From Clostridiales bacterium (GTDB lineage: Bacteria > Bacillota > Clostridia > Christensenellales > Aristaeellaceae): a stretch of DNA of 9,884 nucleotides. The notes beneath the pieces were generated by a model. It made no database searches, was not told the origin of the DNA, and worked only from the letters and a program-made list of their open reading frames with translations. Both the position numbers and the translations under genes were made by a program. This document shows positions 1 through 6,385 of the stretch, one piece after another (within the stretch, counting starts at the first letter, position 1; each line of letters starts with the position of its first letter). The DNA is taken from positions 1 to 9,884 of the forward strand of contig SFOF01000068.1 in NCBI GenBank assembly GCA_004552515.1, given 5' to 3'.

Positions 1-803
1 AACTTGTCGCGGCCGGAGGGGCAGATGCAGTCGCGTCCCCAGTCGCGATAGGACAGTATCAGACGGTTCAAAAGCGCGTTGTTGGTGTACACGCAGCCGC
101 CCTCGCCCATCGTCATGTGGTGCGGCGGATAGAAGCTGCTCGTGCCGACGTCGCCCCACGTGCCGGTAAAGCGCGTCTCGCCGTTGATCGTATACTGCGT
201 GCCCAGCGCGTCGCAGTTGTCCTCGACCAGCCAGAGATTGTACTTGTCGCAGAACGCCTTCACCGCCGCCAGATCGAACGGATTGCCCAGCGTGTGCGCG
301 ATCATGACCGCCTTGGTCTTTTCGGAGCGCGCCGCCTCGAGCTTCGTCACGTCGATGTTGTACTGCGGCACGCTGACGTCCACAAACACCGGCACAGCGC
401 CGTACTGAAGGATCGGCGTCACCGTCGTGGGGAAGCCGCACGCCACCGTGATGACCTCGTCGCCGCGCCTGATCTGACGCTCGCCCAGCTCGGGCGCGGT
501 CAGCACGGAGAAGGCAATCAGGTTCGCCGAGGAGCCGCTGTTGACCAGATGCGCGTGCTTCACGCCCAGCCACGCCGCAAATTCCTTCTCAAACTGCTCG
601 GAAAATCGGCCGGTCGTCAGCCAGAAGTCCAGCGTCGCGTCGGTCAGGGCGCACATTTCCTTTTCGTCGAACACGCGCGCCGCGTAGGTGATGCGGTCGC
701 CCTCCTGAAAGGACGCCTTCTTTTCCTTGAAATCGTGATAATAATCCGCCACAAGCGCCTTGATCTGAGCGCGGGCTTCCTCTTCGCTATGCCAGTTCGC
801 CAT
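1..803 (-). CDS. rfbH: CDP-4-keto-6-deoxyglucose 3-dehydratase RfbH (E1), 3' end missing
   Basis: PMP- and [2Fe-2S]-dependent dehydratase that removes the C3 hydroxyl of CDP-4-keto-6-deoxy-D-glucose, committing the pathway to 3,6-dideoxyhexoses; cytoplasmic. The first 267 residues are visible and the frame stays open to the window edge; full-length RfbH is about 430-440 residues. It has the DegT/DnrJ/EryC1/StrS aminotransferase fold. The sequence SGSSANL (89-95) is the cofactor phosphate region, and VEDNCDALG (193-201) carries the cofactor-contacting Asp. At SFYPPHHMTMGEGG (223-236) a His sits where aminotransferases have the Schiff-base Lys; this is the hallmark of RfbH against ordinary sugar aminotransferases. 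WGRDCICPSG (255-264) supplies the start of the Cys set that binds the cluster. The ATG at 803 is preceded by GGAGG 10 bases upstream, and the gene lies 29 bp after rfbG. Its ferredoxin-type reductase partner is not in view. Confidence 0.95.
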   Translation of the reverse strand, partial: MANWHSEEEARAQIKALVADYYHDFKEKKASFQEGDRITYAARVFDEKEMCALTDATLDFWLTTGRFSEQFEKEFAAWLGVKHAHLVNSGSSANLIAFSVLTAPELGERQIRRGDEVITVACGFPTTVTPILQYGAVPVFVDVSVPQYNIDVTKLEAARSEKTKAVMIAHTLGNPFDLAAVKAFCDKYNLWLVEDNCDALGTQYTINGETRFTGTWGDVGTSSFYPPHHMTMGEGGCVYTNNALLNRLILSYRDWGRDCICPSGRDK

Positions 804-832
804 GTCGTCTTTTCCTCCATATTTTCAGCCTG

Positions 833-1888
833 TCAGCGCAGAAACGCGCGAATCTGATCGTCCATGCAGGCGCGCACGTCGCCGCCGGAGAGATAGCATT
901 TGCTCCACTCGACCACCTTTTCAATGGCCGTTTCGAGATTCCATGTCGGTTTCCAGCCGAACACGGTCTTCAATTTCGTGCAGTCCAGCTTGAGGAAGTT
1001 CGCCTCGTGCGGGCCGCCGTCGGCGCGGTTGATCCACTTGAGACCGCCGCCCCACGCCTTGACGAACAGATCGACCAGCGCGCCGGTCTGGAAGCAGTCC
1101 ACATCGTCCGGGCCGACGTTATACCAGCCGGACAGAGCGCCGTTTTCCGCCTGCCGCGCGGCGATCATCAGATAGGCGCACAGCGGCTCCAGGACGTGCT
1201 GATACGGCCTGGTCGAATAGGGATTGCGCACGACGATGTCCTCGCCCTTTTGCGCCGCGCGCACGCAGTCGGGAATGATGCGGTCGGCCGCAAAATCGCC
1301 GCCGCCTATGACGTTGCCCGCCCGCGCCGTCGAAATGGCCGCGCGGCCGTCGGCAAAGAAGCTGTTCTTATAGGAATGGGTCACCAGCTCGGAGCAGGAC
1401 TTCGAGTTGGAATAGGGATCGAAGCCGTCCAGCTCCTCGTTTTCGCGATAGCCCCACGCCCACTCGCGGTTGAGATACACCTTGTCGGTGGTCACGTTCA
1501 GGAAGGAGCGCACGGTCTCGCTTCCCCGCACGCACTCGAGAATATTGACCGTGCCCATGACGTTCGTCTCATAGGTATAGGCCGGATTTCTATAGCTCTC
1601 GCGCACGATCGGCTGCGCGGCCAGATGAAGCACGATTTCGGGGCGCGCCTCGTCGAACGCCGCTTTAAGCGCCGCGGCGTCGCGAACATCGCCCGTTACC
1701 GAATGAATATCCCGCGCAATGTCCGCAATCTCAAACAGCGACGGCTCAGTCGGCGCCTTCAGCGCATAGCCGGTCACCTCCGCGCCCATAAGCGACAGCA
1801 GATGGCACAGCCACGCGCCCTTAAAGCCGGTGTGTCCGGTCACAAAAACTCTTTTCCCTTTATAAAAGGCCAGATCACGTTCGGTCAT
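833..1888 (-). CDS. rfbG: CDP-glucose 4,6-dehydratase RfbG
   Basis: NAD+-dependent enzyme turning CDP-D-glucose into CDP-4-keto-6-deoxy-D-glucose, the RfbH substrate. It has 351 residues, normal for the family, and is an extended short-chain dehydrogenase. The Rossmann glycine motif is GHTGFKG (18-24). TTDKVY (133-138) has Asp-Lys where dTDP-glucose dehydratases have Asp-Glu, which I recall as typical of CDP-glucose dehydratases. The catalytic pair is Tyr159 and Lys163 in PYSNSK, and ARAGNVIGGGD (188-198) is the usual substrate-side motif. The frame stays open up to 1972, but the extra 28 residues would be basic, unlike family N termini, and lie wholly inside rfbF. The ATG at 1888-1886 shares one base with the rfbF stop (TGATG), so translation is probably coupled. 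A weak GGGAAG lies just upstream. Confidence 0.95.
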   Translation of the reverse strand: MTERDLAFYKGKRVFVTGHTGFKGAWLCHLLSLMGAEVTGYALKAPTEPSLFEIADIARDIHSVTGDVRDAAALKAAFDEARPEIVLHLAAQPIVRESYRNPAYTYETNVMGTVNILECVRGSETVRSFLNVTTDKVYLNREWAWGYRENEELDGFDPYSNSKSCSELVTHSYKNSFFADGRAAISTARAGNVIGGGDFAADRIIPDCVRAAQKGEDIVVRNPYSTRPYQHVLEPLCAYLMIAARQAENGALSGWYNVGPDDVDCFQTGALVDLFVKAWGGGLKWINRADGGPHEANFLKLDCTKLKTVFGWKPTWNLETAIEKVVEWSKCYLSGGDVRACMDDQIRAFLR

Positions 1889-2667
1889 CAGTCTTCCCAC
1901 ACTTTCCACGGCGCTTTTCCTTCGCTCCAGAGCTTTTCGAGCAGCTCCTTTTCGCGCTTGGTGTCCATGCACTGCCAGAAGCCCCTATGATAGAAGCTCT
2001 TCAGCTCGCCGTCCGCGGCCAGACGGCGCATGGGCTCCTGCTCGAGCACGGTCTCGTCCCCGGCCAGATAGTCGAACAGGTCGGGATTGCAGATCATAAA
2101 GCCGCCGTTGATCAGCGCGTCGTCATAATCCTGCTTTTCGCGGAAGGAGAGCACGGAATTGTCCTTCGATATGTCCAGAACGCCCTTCTGCTGAGCCAGA
2201 GAAACCGCCGTCAGCGTGACGCACTTGCCGTGCGCGCGATGAAAAGCCAGCTGCGCGTCGATATCCACGTCGGCCACAGCGTCTCCATAGGTCAGAAAAA
2301 ACGGCTCGTCGCCGACATAGCGGCGAATGCGGCGCACCCGTCCGCCGGTCATCGTATGAAGACCCGTGTCCACAACGGTCACCTTCCACGGCTCGACATG
2401 GCGCTCATGGATGGTGATTTTGTTGCCCTGCGTGAAATCAAACGTCACGTCGGACGTGTTGACGAAATAGTCCGCGAACCATTCCTTGATGATCTGCTGC
2501 TTATATCCGGCGCAGATGATAAATTCATTGATCCCGTACGCGGAATAGCCCTTCATGATGTGCCAGAGGATGGGCATATCGCCCACCTCGATCATCGGCT
2601 TGGGTTTGAACTGGGATTCCTCGGAAATGCGCGTCCCGAAGCCGCCCGCCAAAATAACCGCTTTCAT
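1888..2667 (-). CDS. rfbF: glucose-1-phosphate cytidylyltransferase RfbF
   Basis: Makes CDP-D-glucose from CTP and alpha-D-glucose-1-phosphate, the first step of the CDP-3,6-dideoxyhexose pathway; cytoplasmic. It has 259 residues, the usual length. The nucleotidyltransferase N terminus shows LAGGFGTR (6-13) followed by the KPKPM block (21-25). YGDAVADVDI (127-136) carries the metal-binding Asp, INGGF (186-190) is a sugar-contacting loop, and GFWQCMDT (229-236) is characteristic of cytidylyltransferases rather than the dTTP- or UTP-using relatives. The ATG at 2667 has GGAGG eight bases upstream, the best ribosome site in this unit. It lies 24 bp after the glycosyltransferase stop and overlaps rfbG by one base, so rfbF, rfbG and rfbH follow in pathway order. 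Confidence 0.96.
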   Translation of the reverse strand: MKAVILAGGFGTRISEESQFKPKPMIEVGDMPILWHIMKGYSAYGINEFIICAGYKQQIIKEWFADYFVNTSDVTFDFTQGNKITIHERHVEPWKVTVVDTGLHTMTGGRVRRIRRYVGDEPFFLTYGDAVADVDIDAQLAFHRAHGKCVTLTAVSLAQQKGVLDISKDNSVLSFREKQDYDDALINGGFMICNPDLFDYLAGDETVLEQEPMRRLAADGELKSFYHRGFWQCMDTKREKELLEKLWSEGKAPWKVWED

Positions 2668-2691
2668 GGCTTTGTCCTCCGCAGTCAGTTT

Positions 2692-3672
2692 TTATCCGGC
2701 TCGACGCGCGTTGCTCTGCGCGTCCTCATCAAAATTGATCCTCTTTTCTTCAACGACAAGCGGCCTGTTCATAAGCCGCGTGTTCATGTTCATTACATAC
2801 TCGCCCAGAAAACCCAGAAACGCCAGCTGAACGCCGCCCATGAAGAATATCGCGATCATCATCGGCGCATAGCCCGCCGTGAAGCGGTTCCACATACACA
2901 GCTTGGCGATCAGATAGCCCAGCGCGACGATAAAGCTCAGGAAGGCAATGATAAAGCCCAGGAACGTGGCGATGCGCATGCCCGCCTTTGTATAGCTGGT
3001 AAAGCTGAGCATGGCTGCGTCATAGAGGCTCATGAAGTTGTTATGCGTCTTGCCCGCGCGGCGCTTGGGCTGCTCGTACTCAATCTCCTTGCGCTCCGGA
3101 CACAGCTCGGCCACGATGCCGCGGATGAAGGGCGTCGGATCCTTCAGGTTGCGCAGCGTCTCTACAAAGCTCTTGTCATAGAGACCGAAGCCGGTGAACT
3201 GCTCGATCATCTCGACGTTGCTCATGCTGCGAATCAGCTTGTAATAGCAGCCGCGCAGGAAATACATGACCTTGCTCTCCTGACTGCGCGTCTTGCGGCC
3301 GATGACGATCTTATAGCCCTTTTCCCACTCGGCGACAAAGCGCGGAATCAGCTCCACGGGATCCTGAAAATCGGCGCAGATGGTGATGGTGCAGTCGCCG
3401 CTGGTCTGCGTGATGCCGTAATAGGGGCTGTTGAACTGGCCAAAATTCTTGCAGTTGAATATCGCCTTGACGTGCTTATCACGCGCGCAGATGTCCTCGA
3501 TGATCTCGCGCGTGCGATCCTGACTCTTGTTGTCGATAAAGAGGATCTCGTAATCGTAATTCGGACAGGAGGAGATCAGCTCGTCGCGCACGGCCTCGTA
3601 AATCGGCCGGGCGTTTTCCTCCTCATTATAACAGGGAATCATGATCGAGATGACCTTTTTGCCGTTCTTCAT
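2692..3672 (-). CDS. GtrB/DPM1-like family 2 glycosyltransferase with two C-terminal TM segments
   Basis: Probably transfers a sugar from a nucleotide donor to polyprenyl phosphate at the inner face of the membrane. It has 326 residues: a GT-A catalytic domain (about 1-225), then hydrophobic segments near 232-257 and 267-292, and a short polar tail. IMIPCYNEEEN (10-20) is the classic family 2 start. FIDNKSQDRT (45-54) replaces the usual DDGS, and CADFQDP (99-105) keeps DLQDP-like residues but has Cys in place of the first Asp of DxD; similar forms occur in a GtrB-like subfamily, as far as I recall. NFGQFNSPYYG (76-86) and the GEYVMNMNTRLMNRPL tail (290-305) also match that group. The start shares ATGA with the SDR stop. 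Co-location with rfbFGH suggests a CDP-dideoxyhexose donor (inference); other donors are possible. Confidence 0.85.
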   Translation of the reverse strand: MKNGKKVISIMIPCYNEEENARPIYEAVRDELISSCPNYDYEILFIDNKSQDRTREIIEDICARDKHVKAIFNCKNFGQFNSPYYGITQTSGDCTITICADFQDPVELIPRFVAEWEKGYKIVIGRKTRSQESKVMYFLRGCYYKLIRSMSNVEMIEQFTGFGLYDKSFVETLRNLKDPTPFIRGIVAELCPERKEIEYEQPKRRAGKTHNNFMSLYDAAMLSFTSYTKAGMRIATFLGFIIAFLSFIVALGYLIAKLCMWNRFTAGYAPMMIAIFFMGGVQLAFLGFLGEYVMNMNTRLMNRPLVVEEKRINFDEDAQSNARRAG

Positions 3673-4616
3673 GTCCTTCCACCCTTCATCCAGCTTATTG
3701 TTTCGCGGATTCCCTCTTCAAAAGAGACCTCCGGCCTGAAGCCCGTGTCGCGCGTCAGATCGGTCAGATCGGCCTCAAGGCGCATGACCTGCCCCGGGCC
3801 ATAGGGAATTTCGCCAAGCCCCAGCGGCAGCGCGGGATCAATCGCGTCCCGCAGCGCTTCAATGTATTCCTTCAGGGGACGCGACTGCCCGCCGCCCAGC
3901 GGATAGACCGCGCCGTCGCGCCCTGAGCGCGCGCACAGATACAGCGCCCGCGCCGCGTCGCCCGAATAGAGATAATCCCACAGCTGAACGCCCGCCGTCA
4001 GCGCCGGCTTTTCGCCGTTTAAGAGCGCCGCGATCACATGGCTGATCATGGACGAGGGCGTATCGTACGGCCCGTAGACCGACAGAATACGCGCCCAGAC
4101 GTGATCAAGTCCCAGCCTTTTGCATTCCGCGCGGCTCATTGCGCCGGCGCACAACTTGGCCATGCCGTAGCCGTTTTCCGGAAAGGCGGACGTTGAAGCC
4201 GTCAGCGCGCCCTCCGCGCGGCCATACTCGGCCTGACTGCCCGTGCCGACGAACACGGACGCGCCCAGCGCGGCGGCGGCGCGCACCGCGTCGATCGTAT
4301 AACGGATGTTGTCGATCTGCACGGGCATATCGTTGCGGCTCGCACCCGTCGTGCCCGCCCATGCCAGATGAAACAGCGCGTCAATATGCGTCTCCGCCAT
4401 AATTTCCGGCAGAGACGCCAGATTGGAGACGTCGCATTCGACGATATGCAGCTTTTCATGCGCCGGCAGCGCGTCAAGACGCCGGCAAAGCGGCCGAACG
4501 ACCGCCCAGACAGTCGCGCCCTCATCCAGCAGACGCCGGCAAAGCGCCGAACCCACCGCGCCGGTCGGCCCGGTCACGACAGCCGTATCAATTCGCCTTT
4601 CCTGCAACCCAGCCAC
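3669..4616 (-). CDS. NAD(P)-dependent sugar epimerase/reductase (extended SDR), candidate CDP-dideoxyhexose 4-reductase
   Basis: Extended short-chain dehydrogenase of 315 residues. It has a Rossmann motif TGPTGAVG (15-22), LFHLAWAG (81-88), GTGSQAEYG (124-132) with Ser127, and the catalytic Tyr150-Lys154 in YGMAK. YGPYDTP (181-187) and WDYLYSGDAARA (213-224) match the NAD-dependent epimerase/dehydratase family. Heading an operon with rfbFGH, it may do the final 4-keto reduction, as abequose or paratose synthases do; sequence alone does not fix substrate or stereochemistry. The start is uncertain. GTG at 4616 has a Shine-Dalgarno-like GGAAG only two bases away. TTG at 4607 has AGAGGTGG at a better distance and would remove three residues. 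The stop overlaps the next start (ATGA). It is the first gene after the 4659-4687 promoter. Confidence 0.85.
   Translation of the reverse strand: MAGLQERRIDTAVVTGPTGAVGSALCRRLLDEGATVWAVVRPLCRRLDALPAHEKLHIVECDVSNLASLPEIMAETHIDALFHLAWAGTTGASRNDMPVQIDNIRYTIDAVRAAAALGASVFVGTGSQAEYGRAEGALTASTSAFPENGYGMAKLCAGAMSRAECKRLGLDHVWARILSVYGPYDTPSSMISHVIAALLNGEKPALTAGVQLWDYLYSGDAARALYLCARSGRDGAVYPLGGGQSRPLKEYIEALRDAIDPALPLGLGEIPYGPGQVMRLEADLTDLTRDTGFRPEVSFEEGIRETISWMKGGRT
4477..4552. repeat. short direct repeat pair inside the SDR gene
   Basis: Two near-identical blocks, 4477-4499 and 4531-4552, share AGACGCCGGCAAAGCG and then differ by one inserted G before GCCGAAC. They are 54 bp apart, which keeps frame; both encode Leu-Cys-Arg-Arg-Leu (24-28 and about 43-47 of the SDR). 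It could be a small internal duplication or coincidence of codon choice. Confidence 0.4.
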
Positions 4617-4638
4617 CTCTTCCGCGCATAGTTCACCA

Positions 4639-4654
4639 ATTGTCCAATAACAAT
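4639..4654. promoter_or_regulatory. small inverted repeat at predicted transcription start of the rfb unit
   Basis: ATTGT-CCAATA-ACAAT is a perfect 5-bp inverted repeat with a 6-base spacer, lying just downstream of the -10 box at 4659-4664, where a repressor or a 5' hairpin could act. Five base pairs is short and AT-rich, so chance is a real alternative. Confidence 0.25.
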
Positions 4655-4658
4655 ATTA

Positions 4659-4687
4659 AGTATACACTACTTTCACAGCAATTGCAA
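4659..4687 (-). promoter_or_regulatory. sigma-A/sigma-70 type promoter for the SDR-GT2-rfbFGH unit
   Basis: Reading the minus strand, TTGCAA (4682-4687) and TATACT (4659-4664) are separated by exactly 17 bp. The -10 matches consensus at five of six positions and the -35 at four of six. The predicted start lies near 4652, giving a leader of roughly 35 bases before the GTG at 4616. The region upstream is AT-rich, in contrast with the surrounding coding DNA. Confidence 0.7.
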
Positions 4688-4724
4688 GAGGTTTCGCGCC
4701 TCATCGGCCTTTTACATCCCCCAA

Positions 4725-4744
4725 CTCAAAAATAACATTTTGAG
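4725..4744. repeat. 7-bp inverted repeat in the spacer between the two units
   Basis: CTCAAAA-ATAACA-TTTTGAG is a perfect 7-bp palindromic stem with a 6-base loop, about 40 bp upstream of the -35 box of the rfb-unit promoter. No T-run follows it on the minus strand (TTGGGGG follows), so it is a poor terminator there. It could be a regulator binding site, a transcript hairpin, or chance in AT-rich DNA. Confidence 0.4.
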
Positions 4745-4830
4745 CGCAATGTTCACTTAACCATCTCGTTTATATGTATTTTTCATAATTTTCACTGTAT
4801 GTTACGTTCTCGTCTCTCCACACACAGCGC

Positions 4831-4851
4831 AAAAATCCGAACTATACTCGG
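4831..4851 (-). terminator. weak rho-independent terminator-like hairpin after the membrane-protein gene
   Basis: On the minus strand, CCGAG-TATAG-TTCGG (4837-4851) forms a stem of four Watson-Crick pairs plus one G-T pair, followed by A and five Ts (4831-4835). It lies about 30 bp after the stop at 4880. The short stem predicts leaky termination, so some readthrough into the rfb unit is likely. Confidence 0.4.
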
Positions 4852-4879
4852 CGCAGAATAAGGCGTTTTTCGCGTTGTT

Positions 4880-6385
4880 TCAGTCGTTTATGCCAAAGAA
4901 CCGGAAAAACGCGCTTTTATCATAGTTTTCCGCTGTAAAATTTTCAGATTTTTCCAGGCTGGCAATCGAGCCGATGCCGTCCTGCGCCAGGCGGATTGTC
5001 TTTTCCGTCACCGCATGGTAAATTCCCCTGTATATCTCCATGCAGGGCGTCGCCGCGCCGATGACAAACGCCGCAAGCACAGCGGCAAACCTCAGCCGCG
5101 CCCTCCGGCTCATCGCGCGCACCGCCGGCCTTGTGCAGAAATAGCGCGCGCACCACGCCGTCAAAATCATGACGCATGGAATCGAAACGCGCATACAGAA
5201 ATCCTCAGACGCGCCCAGATGGAAAAACGGAATGATCAGCAGCGAAACGGCCACGCCGTAGAACAGCGCTTCCCTCCGATGCTCCCAGCCCAGCAGCGCC
5301 AGCCAGATTCCGGCCTCCAGCACAAAGAAAGCCCAGAAACTGCGCGACAAAAAGTAATTGCCGAGGCGCGTCATAAGCGGCAATGCGCTTCCGGCCGTAT
5401 GCGTCACAGCCATATTGCTCAGATAATACAGCCCCAGAGGAATGACGACGATCAGCGCGATCAGATTTCCCGGTGAAAAGACGGCCTGAAAAGCCCGATG
5501 GCCTTCTCCCGCTCGAAAAGAACGCAGCAGCCTCTGCCCGCAGCGGACGACCATGCACACGGCCAGCCCCACGCAGGGCAGCGGCCCGCAGCACAGGCAG
5601 GACAGGGCAATGAACACATAATTGCGCTCATCCTTCTCGCAGAGGAACAGCATGACCGCCATCCACGAGACGATCGACTGATTGAACACCCAGTACAGGC
5701 AGGTCGTGATCGAGCTGTATTGTTTTCCATCGGGCATCCACCACTCAAAATGCAGCGTTTCCGGCGCGGTCACCAGCGCCAGCCGCCCCGAAAGAAGCGC
5801 GCCCACGACGTCCAATCCGCTGAAAAAGACAAACGTCAGCGCGACCGCCGCGCGCCGCCCTTTCGTGTCCGCGGCGGCCCACAGCATGAGCATGAGGATT
5901 GTGATCGTCAATCCCAGCGCCGCCCACAGCCACAGCGCCATGCGCGCCGCACGCCATGCCCACACAGCGCCGCCCATCGCCCCCGCCAGCTTGGCCAGCA
6001 GCGCCGGCGGCAGCCAGAAGCCGATATAGTACGACAGCGCGCTGCCTTTTTCCGGATAGACCACCGGCCACGCGCGGTCGATCAGGTCATGATAGACCGC
6101 GTTGCGCCAGTTCCAGTCGCTGCTCTGATAGAACAGGCCGTTCAGCCCGCCCAGATACGTCCAGAGCAGCACGACAAGAATCAGCGCCGCCAGCTCCCAC
6201 GCCCCTATCTGCATCCTTCGCTCTTCTCCCGCGGCGCTCCTGATCGCATATGTCAAGCCCGCCAGCGCCGCCGCGCCCGAAATAAGCGCAGCCGGCAGCC
6301 TCAGCCAGCCTGCGATGAATGCGAAAAGCGGCAGCGCCATATAGACGCAGGCGCATTTTTTCAGTGTTTTCAGGCGCACCGTCAT
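4880..6385 (-). CDS. polytopic membrane protein, GT-C glycosyltransferase-like, function unknown
   Basis: 501 residues with about ten hydrophobic segments, from roughly 12-28 and 31-48 through 60-80, 118-135, 145-170, 180-200, 240-280, 308-325, 350-366, 375-390, 400-415 and 432-448, and a polar tail. I recognise no named family with certainty. The first large loop has paired acidic residues in SSDWNWRNAVYHDL (88-101) followed by WPVVYP (106-111). This resembles the catalytic first loop of GT-C enzymes, which use polyprenyl-phosphate-linked sugars on the outer face of the membrane. SEDFCMRVSIP (393-403) is another conserved-looking polar block inside hydrophobic sequence. Its start overlaps the previous stop (ATGA), with GGGAGAGA upstream, so it belongs to the export operon. 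Extracytoplasmic glycosyl transfer is inference; a flippase, ligase or polymerase is possible. Confidence 0.8.
   Translation of the reverse strand: MTVRLKTLKKCACVYMALPLFAFIAGWLRLPAALISGAAALAGLTYAIRSAAGEERRMQIGAWELAALILVVLLWTYLGGLNGLFYQSSDWNWRNAVYHDLIDRAWPVVYPEKGSALSYYIGFWLPPALLAKLAGAMGGAVWAWRAARMALWLWAALGLTITILMLMLWAAADTKGRRAAVALTFVFFSGLDVVGALLSGRLALVTAPETLHFEWWMPDGKQYSSITTCLYWVFNQSIVSWMAVMLFLCEKDERNYVFIALSCLCCGPLPCVGLAVCMVVRCGQRLLRSFRAGEGHRAFQAVFSPGNLIALIVVIPLGLYYLSNMAVTHTAGSALPLMTRLGNYFLSRSFWAFFVLEAGIWLALLGWEHRREALFYGVAVSLLIIPFFHLGASEDFCMRVSIPCVMILTAWCARYFCTRPAVRAMSRRARLRFAAVLAAFVIGAATPCMEIYRGIYHAVTEKTIRLAQDGIGSIASLEKSENFTAENYDKSAFFRFFGIND

Noticed and set aside
1889..1972. 28-residue N-terminal extension of RfbG
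   Set aside because: Lies entirely inside rfbF in another frame, is basic and unlike RfbG N termini; the TGATG-coupled ATG at 1888 fits the family length.
1987..3804. 605-codon plus-strand open frame
   Set aside because: It runs antisense and in codon register to rfbF and the GT2 gene and crosses their junction into a third gene. Its product is rich in Arg, His, Ala and Leu with no recognisable domain; it is explained by rare TTA, CTA and TCA codons in the real genes.
4617..4632. ATG just upstream of the SDR start (near 4630) as a gene start
   Set aside because: It is out of frame with the SDR and meets a stop after about 13 codons; no evidence it is a real leader peptide.
4681..4710. GAGG...CCTC hairpin beside the -35 box of the second promoter
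   Set aside because: Only 4 bp of stem, no T-run, overlaps promoter sequence; too weak to call.
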